A DNA stretch of 64,000 nucleotides from Nocardioides sp. Root140 (GTDB lineage: Bacteria; Actinomycetota; Actinomycetes; Propionibacteriales; Nocardioidaceae): assembly GCF_001426745.1 (NCBI RefSeq), contig NZ_LMFI01000015.1, positions 94,835 through 158,834 on the forward strand. The letters run 5' to 3'. The notes below the pieces were generated by a model. The model was given only the letters and a program-made list of their open reading frames with translations. It was not told the DNA's origin and ran no database searches. Position numbers and translations under genes: made by a program. Position 1 is the first letter of the stretch. Each line of letters opens with the position of its first letter. Below are positions 17,918 through 26,147 of this stretch, one piece after another.

Positions 17918-18685
17918 TCAGCGGCGGCCGGTCCAGCCGGGAAACATCGCCAGGCTGATCTGGCGGGCGGCCCGGGCCACCTGGGGAGCCAGCGCGTCGA
18001 GGCGGAGGTGTCGACGACTCGCCACTCCGATCGCCCCGATCGCACCCGCGGGCGAGAGGATCGGTGCCGCGACCGCGTTGATGCGCATCGGGCAGTTCTC
18101 GGCGGGGGACTGGACGATGCCGTGGCGGCGACGTGCCGCATCGAGCTGCTGGTGCAGGCTCGGGAGTCGTTGGGTCCGGTTCTCCTGCGCGAGCAGGACG
18201 TCGACCTGCTCCGGCGGCAGCCCGGCCAGCAGCACCCGCCCACTGACTCCACGGTCGGCGGCGATCCGCTTGCCGACACCGGTGACCGGGATGCTGTTGC
18301 GCAGGGGCCCGCCGATCTTGTCGAGGTAGTGCACCCGGCCTCCTTCGAGCACCCCGAGGTGGGCCACCGCACCGGTGGCCTCGTGCAGGTCGTTGAGCGT
18401 GTCGGACGCTGCCGCGCGCAGGGTGGCGTGGGTCTGGGCCTGGGCGCTGAGGGCCAGCACCCGCGGGCCGAGTCGGTAGCCGCAGACGGCGTGCTCGAGC
18501 CAGCCGAGGTCGACGAGCTGGGTGACCAGCCGGAACGCGGTCGAGCGGGGCAGGCCGGTGGCTTCGGTGATGTCTTCGAGGAACATCACCTCGGGTCCGT
18601 CGACGAAGCTGTCGAGGATCCAGGTCAGACGTTCGGCGACCCCCGGTCGGGGTGTGGGTGTCGGTTCGATCTGCAGCACGCTCAT
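17918..18685 (-). CDS. IclR-family transcriptional regulator
   Basis: A 255-residue IclR protein. An N-terminal winged helix (residues about 15-75, with DITEATGLPRSTAFRLVTQLVDLGWL) is followed by the GAF-like effector domain, where GRVHYLDKIGG and RGVSGRVLLAGL are recognisable. The ATG at 18685 has a GGAGGG-type site; the longer frame upstream is non-coding. It is divergent from a solute-binding protein gene. It is one of two IclR regulators in the region and a candidate binder of the recurring 15-bp palindrome. Confidence 0.87.
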   Translation of the reverse strand: MSVLQIEPTPTPRPGVAERLTWILDSFVDGPEVMFLEDITEATGLPRSTAFRLVTQLVDLGWLEHAVCGYRLGPRVLALSAQAQTHATLRAAASDTLNDLHEATGAVAHLGVLEGGRVHYLDKIGGPLRNSIPVTGVGKRIAADRGVSGRVLLAGLPPEQVDVLLAQENRTQRLPSLHQQLDAARRRHGIVQSPAENCPMRINAVAAPILSPAGAIGAIGVASRRHLRLDALAPQVARAARQISLAMFPGWTGRR

Positions 18686-18764
18686 GGGGTGCCCTCCGTT
18701 TCCTCCCGAGGTCTTGAAACCTAGCACTTGCTTGGTCTGGTTGTCGCCGGGTTTCGGCTGCGGC

Positions 18765-18779
18765 TCTCGCTGGGTGGGA
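18765..18779. promoter_or_regulatory. Weak match to the regulon palindrome
   Basis: TCTCGCTGGGTGGGA matches the recurring 15-bp site at 12 positions. It lies between the divergent IclR and solute-binding-protein genes, but no good -10 hexamer was seen at the usual distance. Confidence 0.3.
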
Positions 18780-18874
18780 GTGGTCCGGGCGCTCCGGCCG
18801 ACGGGTTGCTTTGCTGCAGGCCGGGCTGCCCGCACGAGGCGTGGATCCCTGGCAGTGGAAGGAAGTCCATTCGT

Positions 18875-20482
18875 ATGACATCAATGAAGATCCGCGCGCG
18901 GCGCCAGCTGGGCGGCGTTGCCGCACTGGTGCTGACCGCGGCCATGTTCACGTCGTGCGCCTCGGGCGACGACGGGGAGAAGAAGCACGGCGACGCCGCG
19001 ACCTACGAGACCGGCCTGGTGAACATCGCCGACGCCGGCGACCCGAAGCAGGGCGGCACGCTCACCTTCGGCGCCTATTCCGAGCCCGCGGTGCTCGACC
19101 CGGCCGAGACGATCGTGGCCGGCTCGACCGGTGGTCTCGAGATGTCCGCGATCTACGACGTGCTGATGCGCTGGAACAGCGCCGACAACACGGTGCAGCC
19201 GCAGCTCGCCGAGAGCCTCGAGCACAGCGCCGACTACAAGACCTGGACCCTCAAGCTGCGCGACGGCGTGAAGTTCAGCGACGGTACGGCGCTCGACGCC
19301 GCCGCGGTGAAGTTCAGCATCGAGCGCTACGTGCGCCTGGGCGCCGACGAGGCGATGCTGTGGAGCGACAACGTGAAGTCGGTCTCGGCGACCGACCCGT
19401 TGACGGTCGAGTTCGAGCTCGCGACGAAGTGGCCCAGCTTCGACTACATGCTCACGACCGGGCCGGGCATGATCGTCGCCAAGTCGGCCGGCGAGGGCGA
19501 GAAGTTCAAGCCGGTCGGTGCAGGCGCCTTCACCTTCGCCTCGCACAAGACAGCGGAGAGCATCGAGCTCAAGGCCAACAAGGACTACTGGGGTGGTGCG
19601 CCCAACCTCGACGGCATCAAGGTCGTGTTCCTCAACGACCCGAGTGCGACGTACGACTCGTTCAAGTCCGACGAGCTCGACGCGGCCTTCACGCGCGAGC
19701 CCGACCTGGTCGACGAGGCCGTGCAGGCCGGACAGAGTGGCTTCCTCAACATGGTCTCCCTCGGCAGCGTGGCCGTGATCAACGGCCAGGAGGGGCACCC
19801 GGGCAGCGACCCACGGGTGCGCCAGGCGATGCACATGGCGATCGACCCGAAGGTGATCGCGGACCGGTCGTACGGCGGCGCCGGGCTGCCGAGCAACGAG
19901 GTCTTCCCGAGCTCGTCGGTGTGGCACACCGACGTGAAGCCACTGCCCTACGACCCGGACGCCGCCAAGAAGCTGGTCGCCGAGGCCAAGGCCGACGGCT
20001 TCGACGGCAAGGTGACCTACCTCGACGCCTCCGACGCGGCCTCGAAGGAGACTGCGCTGACCGTCAAGGCGTTCCTCGAGGCGGTCGGGCTCACGGTCAA
20101 GCTCGACCTGGTCTCGAACGTGCAGGAGCAGATCCAGAAGGTCGCCGTCGACCGCAACTACGACGTCGCCGGGTGGGGGATCAGCTGGCGTGAGGCCGGC
20201 CCCTACGGCCGGATGTTCGCCACGCTGCACAGCGAGGGCAACCTCAACGTCGGCATGCCCACCGGTCCCGAGATGGACGCCCTCTTCGACGAGTTCCAGG
20301 CCGCCGAGACCGAGGACCAGCAGCGCGAGATCATGGGCCGCATCCAGGCGCAGTGGAACGAGCAGGTGCCGGCGCTGATCTTCAGCCCGACCGGTGAGTT
20401 CCTGATGTGGAGCAAGGACGTGCACGGTGTCGTCGACACCACCAACAGCATGGTGCTGCTCCAGGACGCCTGGATCGGCTGA
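18875..20482 (+). CDS. ABC transporter family-5 solute-binding lipoprotein
   Basis: A 535-residue extracytoplasmic binding protein of the oligopeptide/nickel (SBP_bac_5) family. The N-terminus has basic residues, a hydrophobic stretch and a lipobox ending FTSC, so it is a membrane-anchored lipoprotein. The body has the LAESLEHSADYKTWTLKLRD segment and YWGGAPNLDGI, both family hallmarks. GGAAGGAAG precedes ATG 18875. No permease or ATPase is adjacent; the DppB-type permease at the right end of the window could be a partner. The ligand is unknown; many relatives take up non-peptide substrates. Confidence 0.87.
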   Translation: MTSMKIRARRQLGGVAALVLTAAMFTSCASGDDGEKKHGDAATYETGLVNIADAGDPKQGGTLTFGAYSEPAVLDPAETIVAGSTGGLEMSAIYDVLMRWNSADNTVQPQLAESLEHSADYKTWTLKLRDGVKFSDGTALDAAAVKFSIERYVRLGADEAMLWSDNVKSVSATDPLTVEFELATKWPSFDYMLTTGPGMIVAKSAGEGEKFKPVGAGAFTFASHKTAESIELKANKDYWGGAPNLDGIKVVFLNDPSATYDSFKSDELDAAFTREPDLVDEAVQAGQSGFLNMVSLGSVAVINGQEGHPGSDPRVRQAMHMAIDPKVIADRSYGGAGLPSNEVFPSSSVWHTDVKPLPYDPDAAKKLVAEAKADGFDGKVTYLDASDAASKETALTVKAFLEAVGLTVKLDLVSNVQEQIQKVAVDRNYDVAGWGISWREAGPYGRMFATLHSEGNLNVGMPTGPEMDALFDEFQAAETEDQQREIMGRIQAQWNEQVPALIFSPTGEFLMWSKDVHGVVDTTNSMVLLQDAWIG

Positions 20483-20543
20483 TCGGTGGGACCGACCCTG
20501 ATGGGCAGGCCGGTCATCGTCGCGATCATCGAGCGGGTCTGAC

Positions 20544-21383
20544 ATGACTTCACCACGCAGGATCGCGCTGGTGACCGGCGCCAGTCGGGGCATCGGCCGG
20601 AGCACGGCGCTGGCCCTCGCGGGAGACGGCTTCGACGTGGCCTTCACCGCCCGCACCGTCACCGAGGGTGAGGGCTCGGTTCCGGGACGAACCACGCGGG
20701 AGGCCGGTGTCCTCCACTCGGTGCCGGGCAGCCTCGACTCGACGACTGCGGCGATCCAGGCACTCGGCGTACGGGCCCTGCCCCTGCGGATGGACCTGGC
20801 CGACCCGGCCGGTCCGGCGGCGGTCGCCGACCTGCTCCTGGAGCAATGGGGTGCGCCGACGGTGCTGGTGAACAACGCCGTGCACCACGTCCCGCACGCG
20901 CGCTTCCTCGAGCTGGACCTCGGTGACCTCCGGGACAGCCTCGAGTCGAACCTCGTGCGACAGGTGGCGTTGGTGCAGGCGCTGCTGCCGGCCATGGTCG
21001 CCGCGGGCGGAGGCATCGTCGCGAACATGTGCTCGGGGTCGGCGAGCATCGATCCACCGGGTCCTCCCGGCGAGGGCGGCTGGGGCCTGGCGTACGCCGC
21101 GGCGAAGGCTGGCTTCGGCCGGATCGCCGGTGCGGTGAACGCGGAGTTCCGTGACCAAGGCATCCGTGCGTTCAACCTCGAACCGGGATTCGTGGTGACC
21201 GAGTCGGGCCGTGCCCGGGGCGGCACCGACCAGATCGAGGCTCGTGGCTTCACCGGAGCGCCCGTCGAGGCGTCAGGCAGGGTGATCGCCTGGCTGGCGC
21301 GCTCGGGCCACGACGACCCGGAGGCCAACGCACTGCTGGGCACGGTCATCGACGCCCCGCGGCTCTCGGCGCGCCTGCCCTGA
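20544..21383 (+). CDS. SDR-family oxidoreductase
   Basis: A 279-residue short-chain dehydrogenase with TGASRGIGRS, VNNAVHH and the catalytic YAAAK. The active-site serine lies in the NMCSGSAS stretch. A 35-residue insertion after the second strand is longer than usual. It follows the solute-binding protein by 61 bases in the same direction and ends at a long hairpin. Substrate unknown. Confidence 0.82.
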   Translation: MTSPRRIALVTGASRGIGRSTALALAGDGFDVAFTARTVTEGEGSVPGRTTREAGVLHSVPGSLDSTTAAIQALGVRALPLRMDLADPAGPAAVADLLLEQWGAPTVLVNNAVHHVPHARFLELDLGDLRDSLESNLVRQVALVQALLPAMVAAGGGIVANMCSGSASIDPPGPPGEGGWGLAYAAAKAGFGRIAGAVNAEFRDQGIRAFNLEPGFVVTESGRARGGTDQIEARGFTGAPVEASGRVIAWLARSGHDDPEANALLGTVIDAPRLSARLP

Positions 21384-21407
21384 GCCGTGCGCCGCTGAGA
21401 TCCCTGT

Positions 21408-21452
21408 AACGCGGAACATCCCAGTCACCCGGTGACTGGGATGTTCTGCGTT
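21408..21452. terminator. Long 22-bp stem between convergent SDR genes
   Basis: Arms 21408-21429 and 21431-21452 pair over 22 bases with a single G-T wobble and almost no loop. It sits between two converging genes and should terminate both. The centre contains a 13/15 match to the recurring regulon palindrome, which may be coincidental. Confidence 0.85.
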
Positions 21453-21486
21453 GTGGCTCGCGTGCTCGGTCAGGCCCGTTCCAGGC

Positions 21487-22263
21487 TCAGTCCGGGAGCT
21501 CGGGCGCCCAGGCCACCCCGTTGATGTGCCCGCCGCCGTCGGCGAAGATCGTGTTGCCGGTGACGTAGCGTGCGCCCTCGCTGGCCAGGAACACCGCCAC
21601 GGGTGCGATGTCGGCCAGCGGGTCGCCGACGCGCCCCATCGGGTTCTGGCCGTCGACCGCTGCGGCCAGCGCGGGGTTCTCGGCCATCACCCGGTGGTAC
21701 GCCGCACTCTTGGCGCCGGGAGCGATCGCGTTGACCACGATGCCGGTCGGAGCCCATTCCCGGGCCGCCGTCCGCGTCAGGGCGCGCAGCGCCTCCTTGG
21801 CCGCGTTGTACTCCAGCGTTCCCATGTGGGCGTTGATGCCGTTGAGGCTGACCATGTTGATCACCCGACCCCAGCCCGCAGCCTTCATGTGTGGGAAGGC
21901 CGCCTGCATCGCCCACAACGGACCGCGGAATCCGACGTCCAGGCCGTGGTCGATGTTCTCGTCGGTCTTGTGCTCGACCCGGGAGACAGTGGCGCGGCCC
22001 CAGGCGTTGTTCACCAGGACGTCCACCGAGCCGTGCTCGTCGAGTGCGTGGGCGACCATCGCCTCGACCTGGTCGCGCCGGCCGACATCTGTTCGCACGA
22101 AGCTGCCACCGATCTCGTCGGCCACCGCCTGTCCCTTCGTCGCGTCGAGCTCGGCGACCACCACCTTCGCGCCCTCGGCCGCGAACGCCCGTGCCACGCC
22201 GGCCCCGATGCCGTCACCGCCGCCGGTGACGATCGCGACCCTGCCCTCGAGCTGTCCGGTCAT
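21487..22263 (-). CDS. SDR-family oxidoreductase, cassette 2
   Basis: A 258-residue short-chain dehydrogenase with TGGGDGIGAG, VNNAWG, NMVS and the catalytic YNAAK, so unlike its counterpart in cassette 1 the active site is intact. ATG 22263 overlaps the SnoaL stop by four bases. It is the last gene of a leftward LLM - SnoaL - SDR operon whose gene order duplicates 12511-14659. NAD(P)-linked oxidation of a catabolic intermediate is likely. Confidence 0.85.
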   Translation of the reverse strand: MTGQLEGRVAIVTGGGDGIGAGVARAFAAEGAKVVVAELDATKGQAVADEIGGSFVRTDVGRRDQVEAMVAHALDEHGSVDVLVNNAWGRATVSRVEHKTDENIDHGLDVGFRGPLWAMQAAFPHMKAAGWGRVINMVSLNGINAHMGTLEYNAAKEALRALTRTAAREWAPTGIVVNAIAPGAKSAAYHRVMAENPALAAAVDGQNPMGRVGDPLADIAPVAVFLASEGARYVTGNTIFADGGGHINGVAWAPELPD

Positions 22264-22754
22264 GCGCGCTTCCCATGGGCGCCCTTGACCAGCAGTGCGG
22301 GCGCCTCGGCCCGGCCGTCGAGCACCCGACTGGTCCGCTTGGCGACCAGCCAGCCGTCGCTGCCACGAACCAGCTCGAAGTGGTGCGCGGTGGCCCGGCG
22401 TACGACGAACTCGGGGTCCTTCTCGAAGTCTCCGCCGCGGTTGACGATCATCAGCGAGTGGCAGACGGCCACCGCCTCGTCGCCGGTCGCGGTGATCTTC
22501 ACGGGCCCGAGGAAGTGGGCGCAGCCACCGGCGATCCAGCCCTGATGGTTCTTCGAGCGCACCATCGAGCGGATCTCGTCGCGGCCGTTCATGGTGATCT
22601 CGTCGACGTCGTAGACGCCGTCCTCGGTCCACTGGGCGGCGACGTCGTCGGCGGCCCCGCCGTCGACCAGCGGTCCGTAGGTCGCGATCAGCTCGGCGAT
22701 CGCCTCCTTGTCCTCGAGGCGGCGCAGGCGTTCTTCCAGTGCGGCGACGTCCAT
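22260..22754 (-). CDS. SnoaL-like (NTF2-fold) protein, cassette 2
   Basis: A 164-residue SnoaL-type protein with LEERLRRLEDKEAIAELIATYG at the N-terminus and conserved acid and histidine residues of the family cavity (GAADDVAAQW, HHFELVRGSDGW). The start overlaps the LLM stop (TGATG) and its end overlaps the SDR start. It could isomerise, dehydrate or cyclise the product of the neighbouring LLM enzyme. No catalytic assignment is possible. Confidence 0.75.
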   Translation of the reverse strand: MDVAALEERLRRLEDKEAIAELIATYGPLVDGGAADDVAAQWTEDGVYDVDEITMNGRDEIRSMVRSKNHQGWIAGGCAHFLGPVKITATGDEAVAVCHSLMIVNRGGDFEKDPEFVVRRATAHHFELVRGSDGWLVAKRTSRVLDGRAEAPALLVKGAHGKRA

Positions 22755-23608
22755 CAGATCTCCTTCGCGAGCACGGCCAGGGCTTCCAGCTGCTCGACGT
22801 AGTGGCCGGCCGACGTGGCGTCGATCGCCGTGCTCACCACGGTGGCGCCGGCCTCCAGCACGCGCGCCACCTGGTCCCCGGTGCGCTCGGGCTCTCCGAT
22901 CGGGTCCAGCGGTCGTCCGGCACTCAGCGAGACCTGGAAGTCGTCGGGGAGGTCGGCGTCGGCCAGCATCCGGGTGAGGTCGTCGAGGGAGAGGCCGAAG
23001 GGCACCCACCCGTCGCCCAGGGTCAGCGCGCGGCGCAGGGAGCGCGGCGTACGCCCGCCGATCCACAGCGGCAGGTGCTCCTGGATCGCGTGCGGTTCGA
23101 TGACCAGGTCCTCGAAGTCGAAGTGCGAGCCGTGGTAGGTCGGCGTACGACGACCCAGGCTGGCCCGCAGGGCCTTGAGGGCGTCGTCGGCGATGGCGCC
23201 GCGGCCCTCGAAGGTGGCGCCGAGCAGGTCGAACTCCTCCTGGAGCGACCCGACGCCGAGGCCCAGCACCACCCGGCCCCCGGAGACGAGGTCGAGGGTG
23301 CCGTAGCGCTTCGCGATCTCCAGCGGGTGGTGGTAGCCGAGCACCAGCACCTGGGTGACCAGCCGGATGTCGGTGGTGCGGGCGGCGAGGTAGCTGAGGG
23401 TGACCAGCGGGTCCCAGTACGTCGCGCCGCGCTGCTCGGCGACCCCGGTCGGGACCGCCACGTGCTCGCTGCAGGTCAGGTGGTCGAAGCCGAGCCGGTC
23501 CGCGGCCTCGGCGATCGTGGCGAGCTCGGCGATGCCGGCTGCTGCCTCCCAGTCACTGTGTGCTCCGGGATTTGCGGTCACGATCGGGCTGACGATGCCT
23601 ATGCGCAT
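22754..23608 (-). CDS. LLM-class (F420-type) oxidoreductase, cassette 2
   Basis: A 284-residue luciferase-like monooxygenase-fold protein: RLGFDHLTCSEHVAVP near residue 45, TTDIRLVTQVLVLGYHHP near 85 and GRVVLGLGVGSLQEEF near 115. ATG 23608 is chosen because CAGGAG lies five to seven bases upstream; a GTG 15 bases earlier is also in frame. It is the first gene of the second LLM-SnoaL-SDR cassette and divergent from an IclR regulator, with a regulon palindrome between them. Confidence 0.8.
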   Translation of the reverse strand: MRIGIVSPIVTANPGAHSDWEAAAGIAELATIAEAADRLGFDHLTCSEHVAVPTGVAEQRGATYWDPLVTLSYLAARTTDIRLVTQVLVLGYHHPLEIAKRYGTLDLVSGGRVVLGLGVGSLQEEFDLLGATFEGRGAIADDALKALRASLGRRTPTYHGSHFDFEDLVIEPHAIQEHLPLWIGGRTPRSLRRALTLGDGWVPFGLSLDDLTRMLADADLPDDFQVSLSAGRPLDPIGEPERTGDQVARVLEAGATVVSTAIDATSAGHYVEQLEALAVLAKEI

Positions 23609-23679
23609 GGGCTCTCCTGACACGCGGTGGGGTGGTTGCTGCGGATGCTGCCACCGGTCAGCTCGGCCGGGTCCGGGCC

Positions 23680-23694
23680 TCCCGGTGAACGGAA
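23680..23694. promoter_or_regulatory. Regulon palindrome upstream of IclR gene
   Basis: TCCCGGTGAACGGAA, 13 of 15 positions of the consensus. It lies between the divergent LLM and IclR genes. A TAGAAT -10 for the IclR gene is at 23731-23736, which places the site about 56 bp upstream of the inferred start. Autoregulation is plausible. Confidence 0.6.
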
Positions 23695-23779
23695 CTTCGC
23701 GAAGGGCTTGTCCTTGTGGCTGCGGTCACCTAGAATTCATTTCAGTTTGGGGGATCCGTTCTGCAAGGGAGTGGCGCAC

Positions 23780-24673
23780 ATGTCTGCTGTCGAGAGTGTC
23801 GAGATGCCGGCCAAGGCCGATCGCGAGCTGCCGCCGTCGATGGTCGAGCGGATGACGCTGATCCTTGATGCGTTCACCGGGCCGACGACGCGCCTGACGC
23901 TCGAGCAGATCGCCCGCGCCACGCACCTGCCGCGCTCGACCGCGCACCGGATCCTCGACCAGCTCGTCAAGCTGGCCTGGCTCGACCACACGAGCTTCGG
24001 CTACGCACTCGGCTCGCGCTCGCTGACGCTGGGCGCCACCGGCGACCGCGGCATCAACGACCTGCGCACCGAGGCTGCGCCGATGCTCCACGACCTGATG
24101 GTGCGCACCGGTCTCGTGGTCCACCTGGCGGTTCTCGACCAGGGCCAGGTGCACTACCTCGACAAGATGGGCGGCCGCTTCGCCGGCGCCGTGCCGTCGC
24201 GGGTCGGAGGACGGGCCCCGGCCCACTCGACCGCGCTGGGCAAGGCGATGCTGGCCTGGCTGGAGCCCGAGACCGTCGACGAGATCGTCGGCGAGGAGCT
24301 CGACCGCACCACCCGCAACACCATCGGCAACCTGAACACGCTGCACCAGGAGCTGCACCGCATCCGGTCGCGCGGTGGTCTGGCCTACGAGCGCGGCGAG
24401 TGCTTCACGAACATCGCCTGCGTCGCCGCTGCCGTGCGTGACGCCGACGGTCCGATTGGTGCGATCTCGCTGGTCGGTGACTCCCAGGCGCCGCTCGAGC
24501 GAGTGGCCGGGCTGGTGGCAGCCGCCACCCGCGAGCTCTCTCAGGCCCTCTCGCCGCAGCTGGCCAAGCCGGTGCGCCCGCGTCGTCGTACCGACGGCCT
24601 CGTCCCCGAGCAGACCTGGTCGCCCGAGACGATGGGCCGCCTGATGGCCGCCGGTCGCAGCAGCTGGATGTGA
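23780..24673 (+). CDS. IclR-family transcriptional regulator
   Basis: A 297-residue IclR protein. The winged helix spans about residues 18-75 (LEQIARATHLPRSTAHRILDQ), and the effector domain carries GQVHYLDKMGG, HSTALGKAMLAWL and YERGECFTNIACVAA. The ATG has AAGGGAG eight bases upstream. A C-terminal tail of about 30 residues beyond the usual family end is basic (RPRRRTDGL). It is divergent from the second LLM cassette, and a copy of the recurring palindrome lies in its own promoter. That makes it the leading candidate for the regulon's activator. Confidence 0.88.
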   Translation: MSAVESVEMPAKADRELPPSMVERMTLILDAFTGPTTRLTLEQIARATHLPRSTAHRILDQLVKLAWLDHTSFGYALGSRSLTLGATGDRGINDLRTEAAPMLHDLMVRTGLVVHLAVLDQGQVHYLDKMGGRFAGAVPSRVGGRAPAHSTALGKAMLAWLEPETVDEIVGEELDRTTRNTIGNLNTLHQELHRIRSRGGLAYERGECFTNIACVAAAVRDADGPIGAISLVGDSQAPLERVAGLVAAATRELSQALSPQLAKPVRPRRRTDGLVPEQTWSPETMGRLMAAGRSSWM

Positions 24674-24687
24674 CGCGACCCGCGTCC

Positions 24688-24753
24688 TTTTGATGCGCGA
24701 GCCGTGGGTTTTTGATGCGCGAGCCGCGTGCTTTTGATGCGCGAGCCGTGGGT
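24688..24753. repeat. Three 22-bp tandem repeats after IclR gene
   Basis: Units at 24688-24709, 24710-24731 and 24732-24753 share TTTTGATGCGCGAGCC followed by GTGGGT or GCGTGC; units 1 and 3 are identical. A partial degenerate unit precedes them, directly after the IclR stop. The array fills most of the gap to the convergent flavin reductase. Confidence 0.9.
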
Positions 24754-24764
24754 TCTTGCGGTCC

Positions 24765-25340
24765 TCAGCCCCAGCGGATGCCGTCGCCCCACGTGAGCAT
24801 GGAGGCGGGCGTCGCGTCGTGGTGGCTCTGTGCCCGCTCGTCGAAGTCGGTCCCGAACGCGCCGCGGTAGAAGATCATCGGCCGCTCGTAGCCGTCGTAC
24901 TCGAGCTCGCGGACCCGGCCGATCACCACGTCGTGGTCGCCGGCGACGTGGACGTCCTCGATCTCGCAGTGCACCCGCAGCATCACGCCCGGCAGGGACG
25001 GGGCGCCCCAACGCGACAGCTCCCAGTCGAGATCCTCGAAACGGGTGCCGCGGCTCGAGCCGAAGCGGGCGCACAGCTCGGACTGGGCCTCGCCGAGCAC
25101 GTTCACGCAGAAGCGCCCGGTCTTCTGGATCCGTGGCCAGCTGCGGCCGCCGTGGTCCGCGCAGAAGAGGATGAGCGGCGGCTCGAGCGAGACCGAGGCG
25201 AAGGACTGGCAGGCGAAGCCGACCGGCCCGTCGCTGTCGATACCGGTCACGATGGTCACCCCGGAGGCGAAGATGCCCATCGCGGCGCGCATGTCCCCGG
25301 AGGTGGGCGTGGTGTCGGTGGGGCGGACGTCGGTGCTCAT
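24765..25340 (-). CDS. hsaB: Flavin reductase, HsaB-like
   Basis: A 191-residue flavin reductase-like split-barrel protein. FASGVTIVTG, the GFACQSFASVSLEPPL core and GRFCVNVLGEAQ define the family, and a C-terminal HDVVIGRVRELE completes the flavin site. Such proteins supply reduced flavin to two-component monooxygenases, in the steroid pathway HsaB to HsaA. Two HsaA-like oxygenases are in this window, and this gene's promoter carries the same palindrome as theirs, 50 bp upstream of ATG 25340. The hsaB assignment rests on that context. Confidence 0.7.
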   Translation of the reverse strand: MSTDVRPTDTTPTSGDMRAAMGIFASGVTIVTGIDSDGPVGFACQSFASVSLEPPLILFCADHGGRSWPRIQKTGRFCVNVLGEAQSELCARFGSSRGTRFEDLDWELSRWGAPSLPGVMLRVHCEIEDVHVAGDHDVVIGRVRELEYDGYERPMIFYRGAFGTDFDERAQSHHDATPASMLTWGDGIRWG

Positions 25341-25382
25341 GCCTCGAATCATCCGGAGTCGGAGGGCCGTGTGTCCGACCAA

Positions 25383-25397
25383 TCCCGGTCAGTGGCC
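25383..25397. promoter_or_regulatory. Regulon palindrome upstream of flavin reductase
   Basis: TCCCGGTCAGTGGCC. The centre (25390) is 50 bp upstream of the flavin-reductase ATG on the minus strand. The left half is perfect and the last two bases deviate. Confidence 0.55.
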
Positions 25398-25429
25398 GCT
25401 CGTCGCGCGGGAATGCCTCGGCGCAGGCC

Positions 25430-26032
25430 TCAGCGGATGAGCTGGTGGGTGGCCTCGTCGAGGATCCGGACCACCTCGTCGACGTCGCGTCCCGCCGCGA
25501 CGCCGATCATCGCGCCGAGGAACATCATGCTGAGGATGCGGGAGGCCGACTCGATCTCCTCGTCGGTGTGGTCGCCGACGTCGCCGGCGCGCAGGGTCTC
25601 GCCGATCCAGCGGGCGCGTTCGGGGCCGAACCCGACCGGTCCGTCGAGGGCGGTGAGTGCCGGCGCGCTGGCGACGTACGCCCGATAGAGGGCCTGGTAG
25701 AGCAGCGGCTTCTCTCCTGCCTGGCGCATGACCCGGCGGAACACCGCGCTCAGCCGGGCCGCCGGGGTCTTCTCCCGCGGGCGGCGCTGGCGGACGCCCT
25801 CCGTGGACCGCTCGCCGAGTGTCATCAGCGCCTCGACCAGGAGCTGGTCCTTGGAGCTCGCGTGCTGGTAGACGGTCGGGACCGAGACGCCGGCGCGCGC
25901 GGCCACCTGGCGGATGCCGGCCGCGTCGTACCCGCCCTCGGTGGCGAGCTCGATCGCGGCGTCGATCAGGCGCTCCCGCGTCGCGGCACGCGCGGGCGAG
26001 AGGACGTTGCGTACGACGCGGTGGGCAGTCAT
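25430..26032 (-). CDS. TetR-family regulator of the adjacent side-chain operon
   Basis: A protein of about 200 residues with an N-terminal helix-turn-helix (IRQVAARAGVSVPTVYQHASSKDQL) and a long helical effector domain. It is divergent from the six-gene steroid side-chain operon. The 33-bp palindrome in the shared promoter is the likely operator. ATG 26032 is chosen; GTG codons at 26041 and 26056 are in frame and possible. By analogy with KstR-type control it would respond to a CoA thioester intermediate. Confidence 0.82.
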   Translation of the reverse strand: MTAHRVVRNVLSPARAATRERLIDAAIELATEGGYDAAGIRQVAARAGVSVPTVYQHASSKDQLLVEALMTLGERSTEGVRQRRPREKTPAARLSAVFRRVMRQAGEKPLLYQALYRAYVASAPALTALDGPVGFGPERARWIGETLRAGDVGDHTDEEIESASRILSMMFLGAMIGVAAGRDVDEVVRILDEATHQLIR

Positions 26033-26062
26033 GCCGGTCACTCTAACCGGGTTCACTCCCGC

Positions 26063-26095
26063 TGAATAGACATGTGGTTGACACGTGTCTATTCA
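26063..26095. promoter_or_regulatory. 33-bp palindromic operator with embedded promoter
   Basis: Half-sites TGAATAGACATGTG and CACGTGTCTATTCA match at 13 of 14 positions around a five-base spacer. A -35 hexamer TTGACA (26078-26083) overlaps the spacer and right half; CAATCT (26101-26106) lies 17 bp further as -10. A second dyad, TTGACAC and GTGTCAA (26078-26103), overlaps it. A repressor bound here would block the rightward promoter. Confidence 0.75.
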
Positions 26096-26147
26096 AGTGT
26101 CAATCTGCACGAGTGGGCCCACGACCGGGCCCGGAATCAGGAGTGTC

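Noticed and set aside
18881..21349. An 822-codon leftward frame
   Set aside because: Antisense to the solute-binding lipoprotein and SDR genes, both of which have full family motifs and ribosome sites or signal sequence.
24688..24753. Short CRISPR array
   Set aside because: Units are directly adjacent with no spacers and no cas genes are near; the same holds for the arrays at 44467, 50376 and 51128.
26063..26095. KstR box in the side-chain operon promoter
   Set aside because: The dyad lacks the AACNNGTT core and its half-sites (TGAATAGACA) differ from KstR and KstR2 motifs as I know them.
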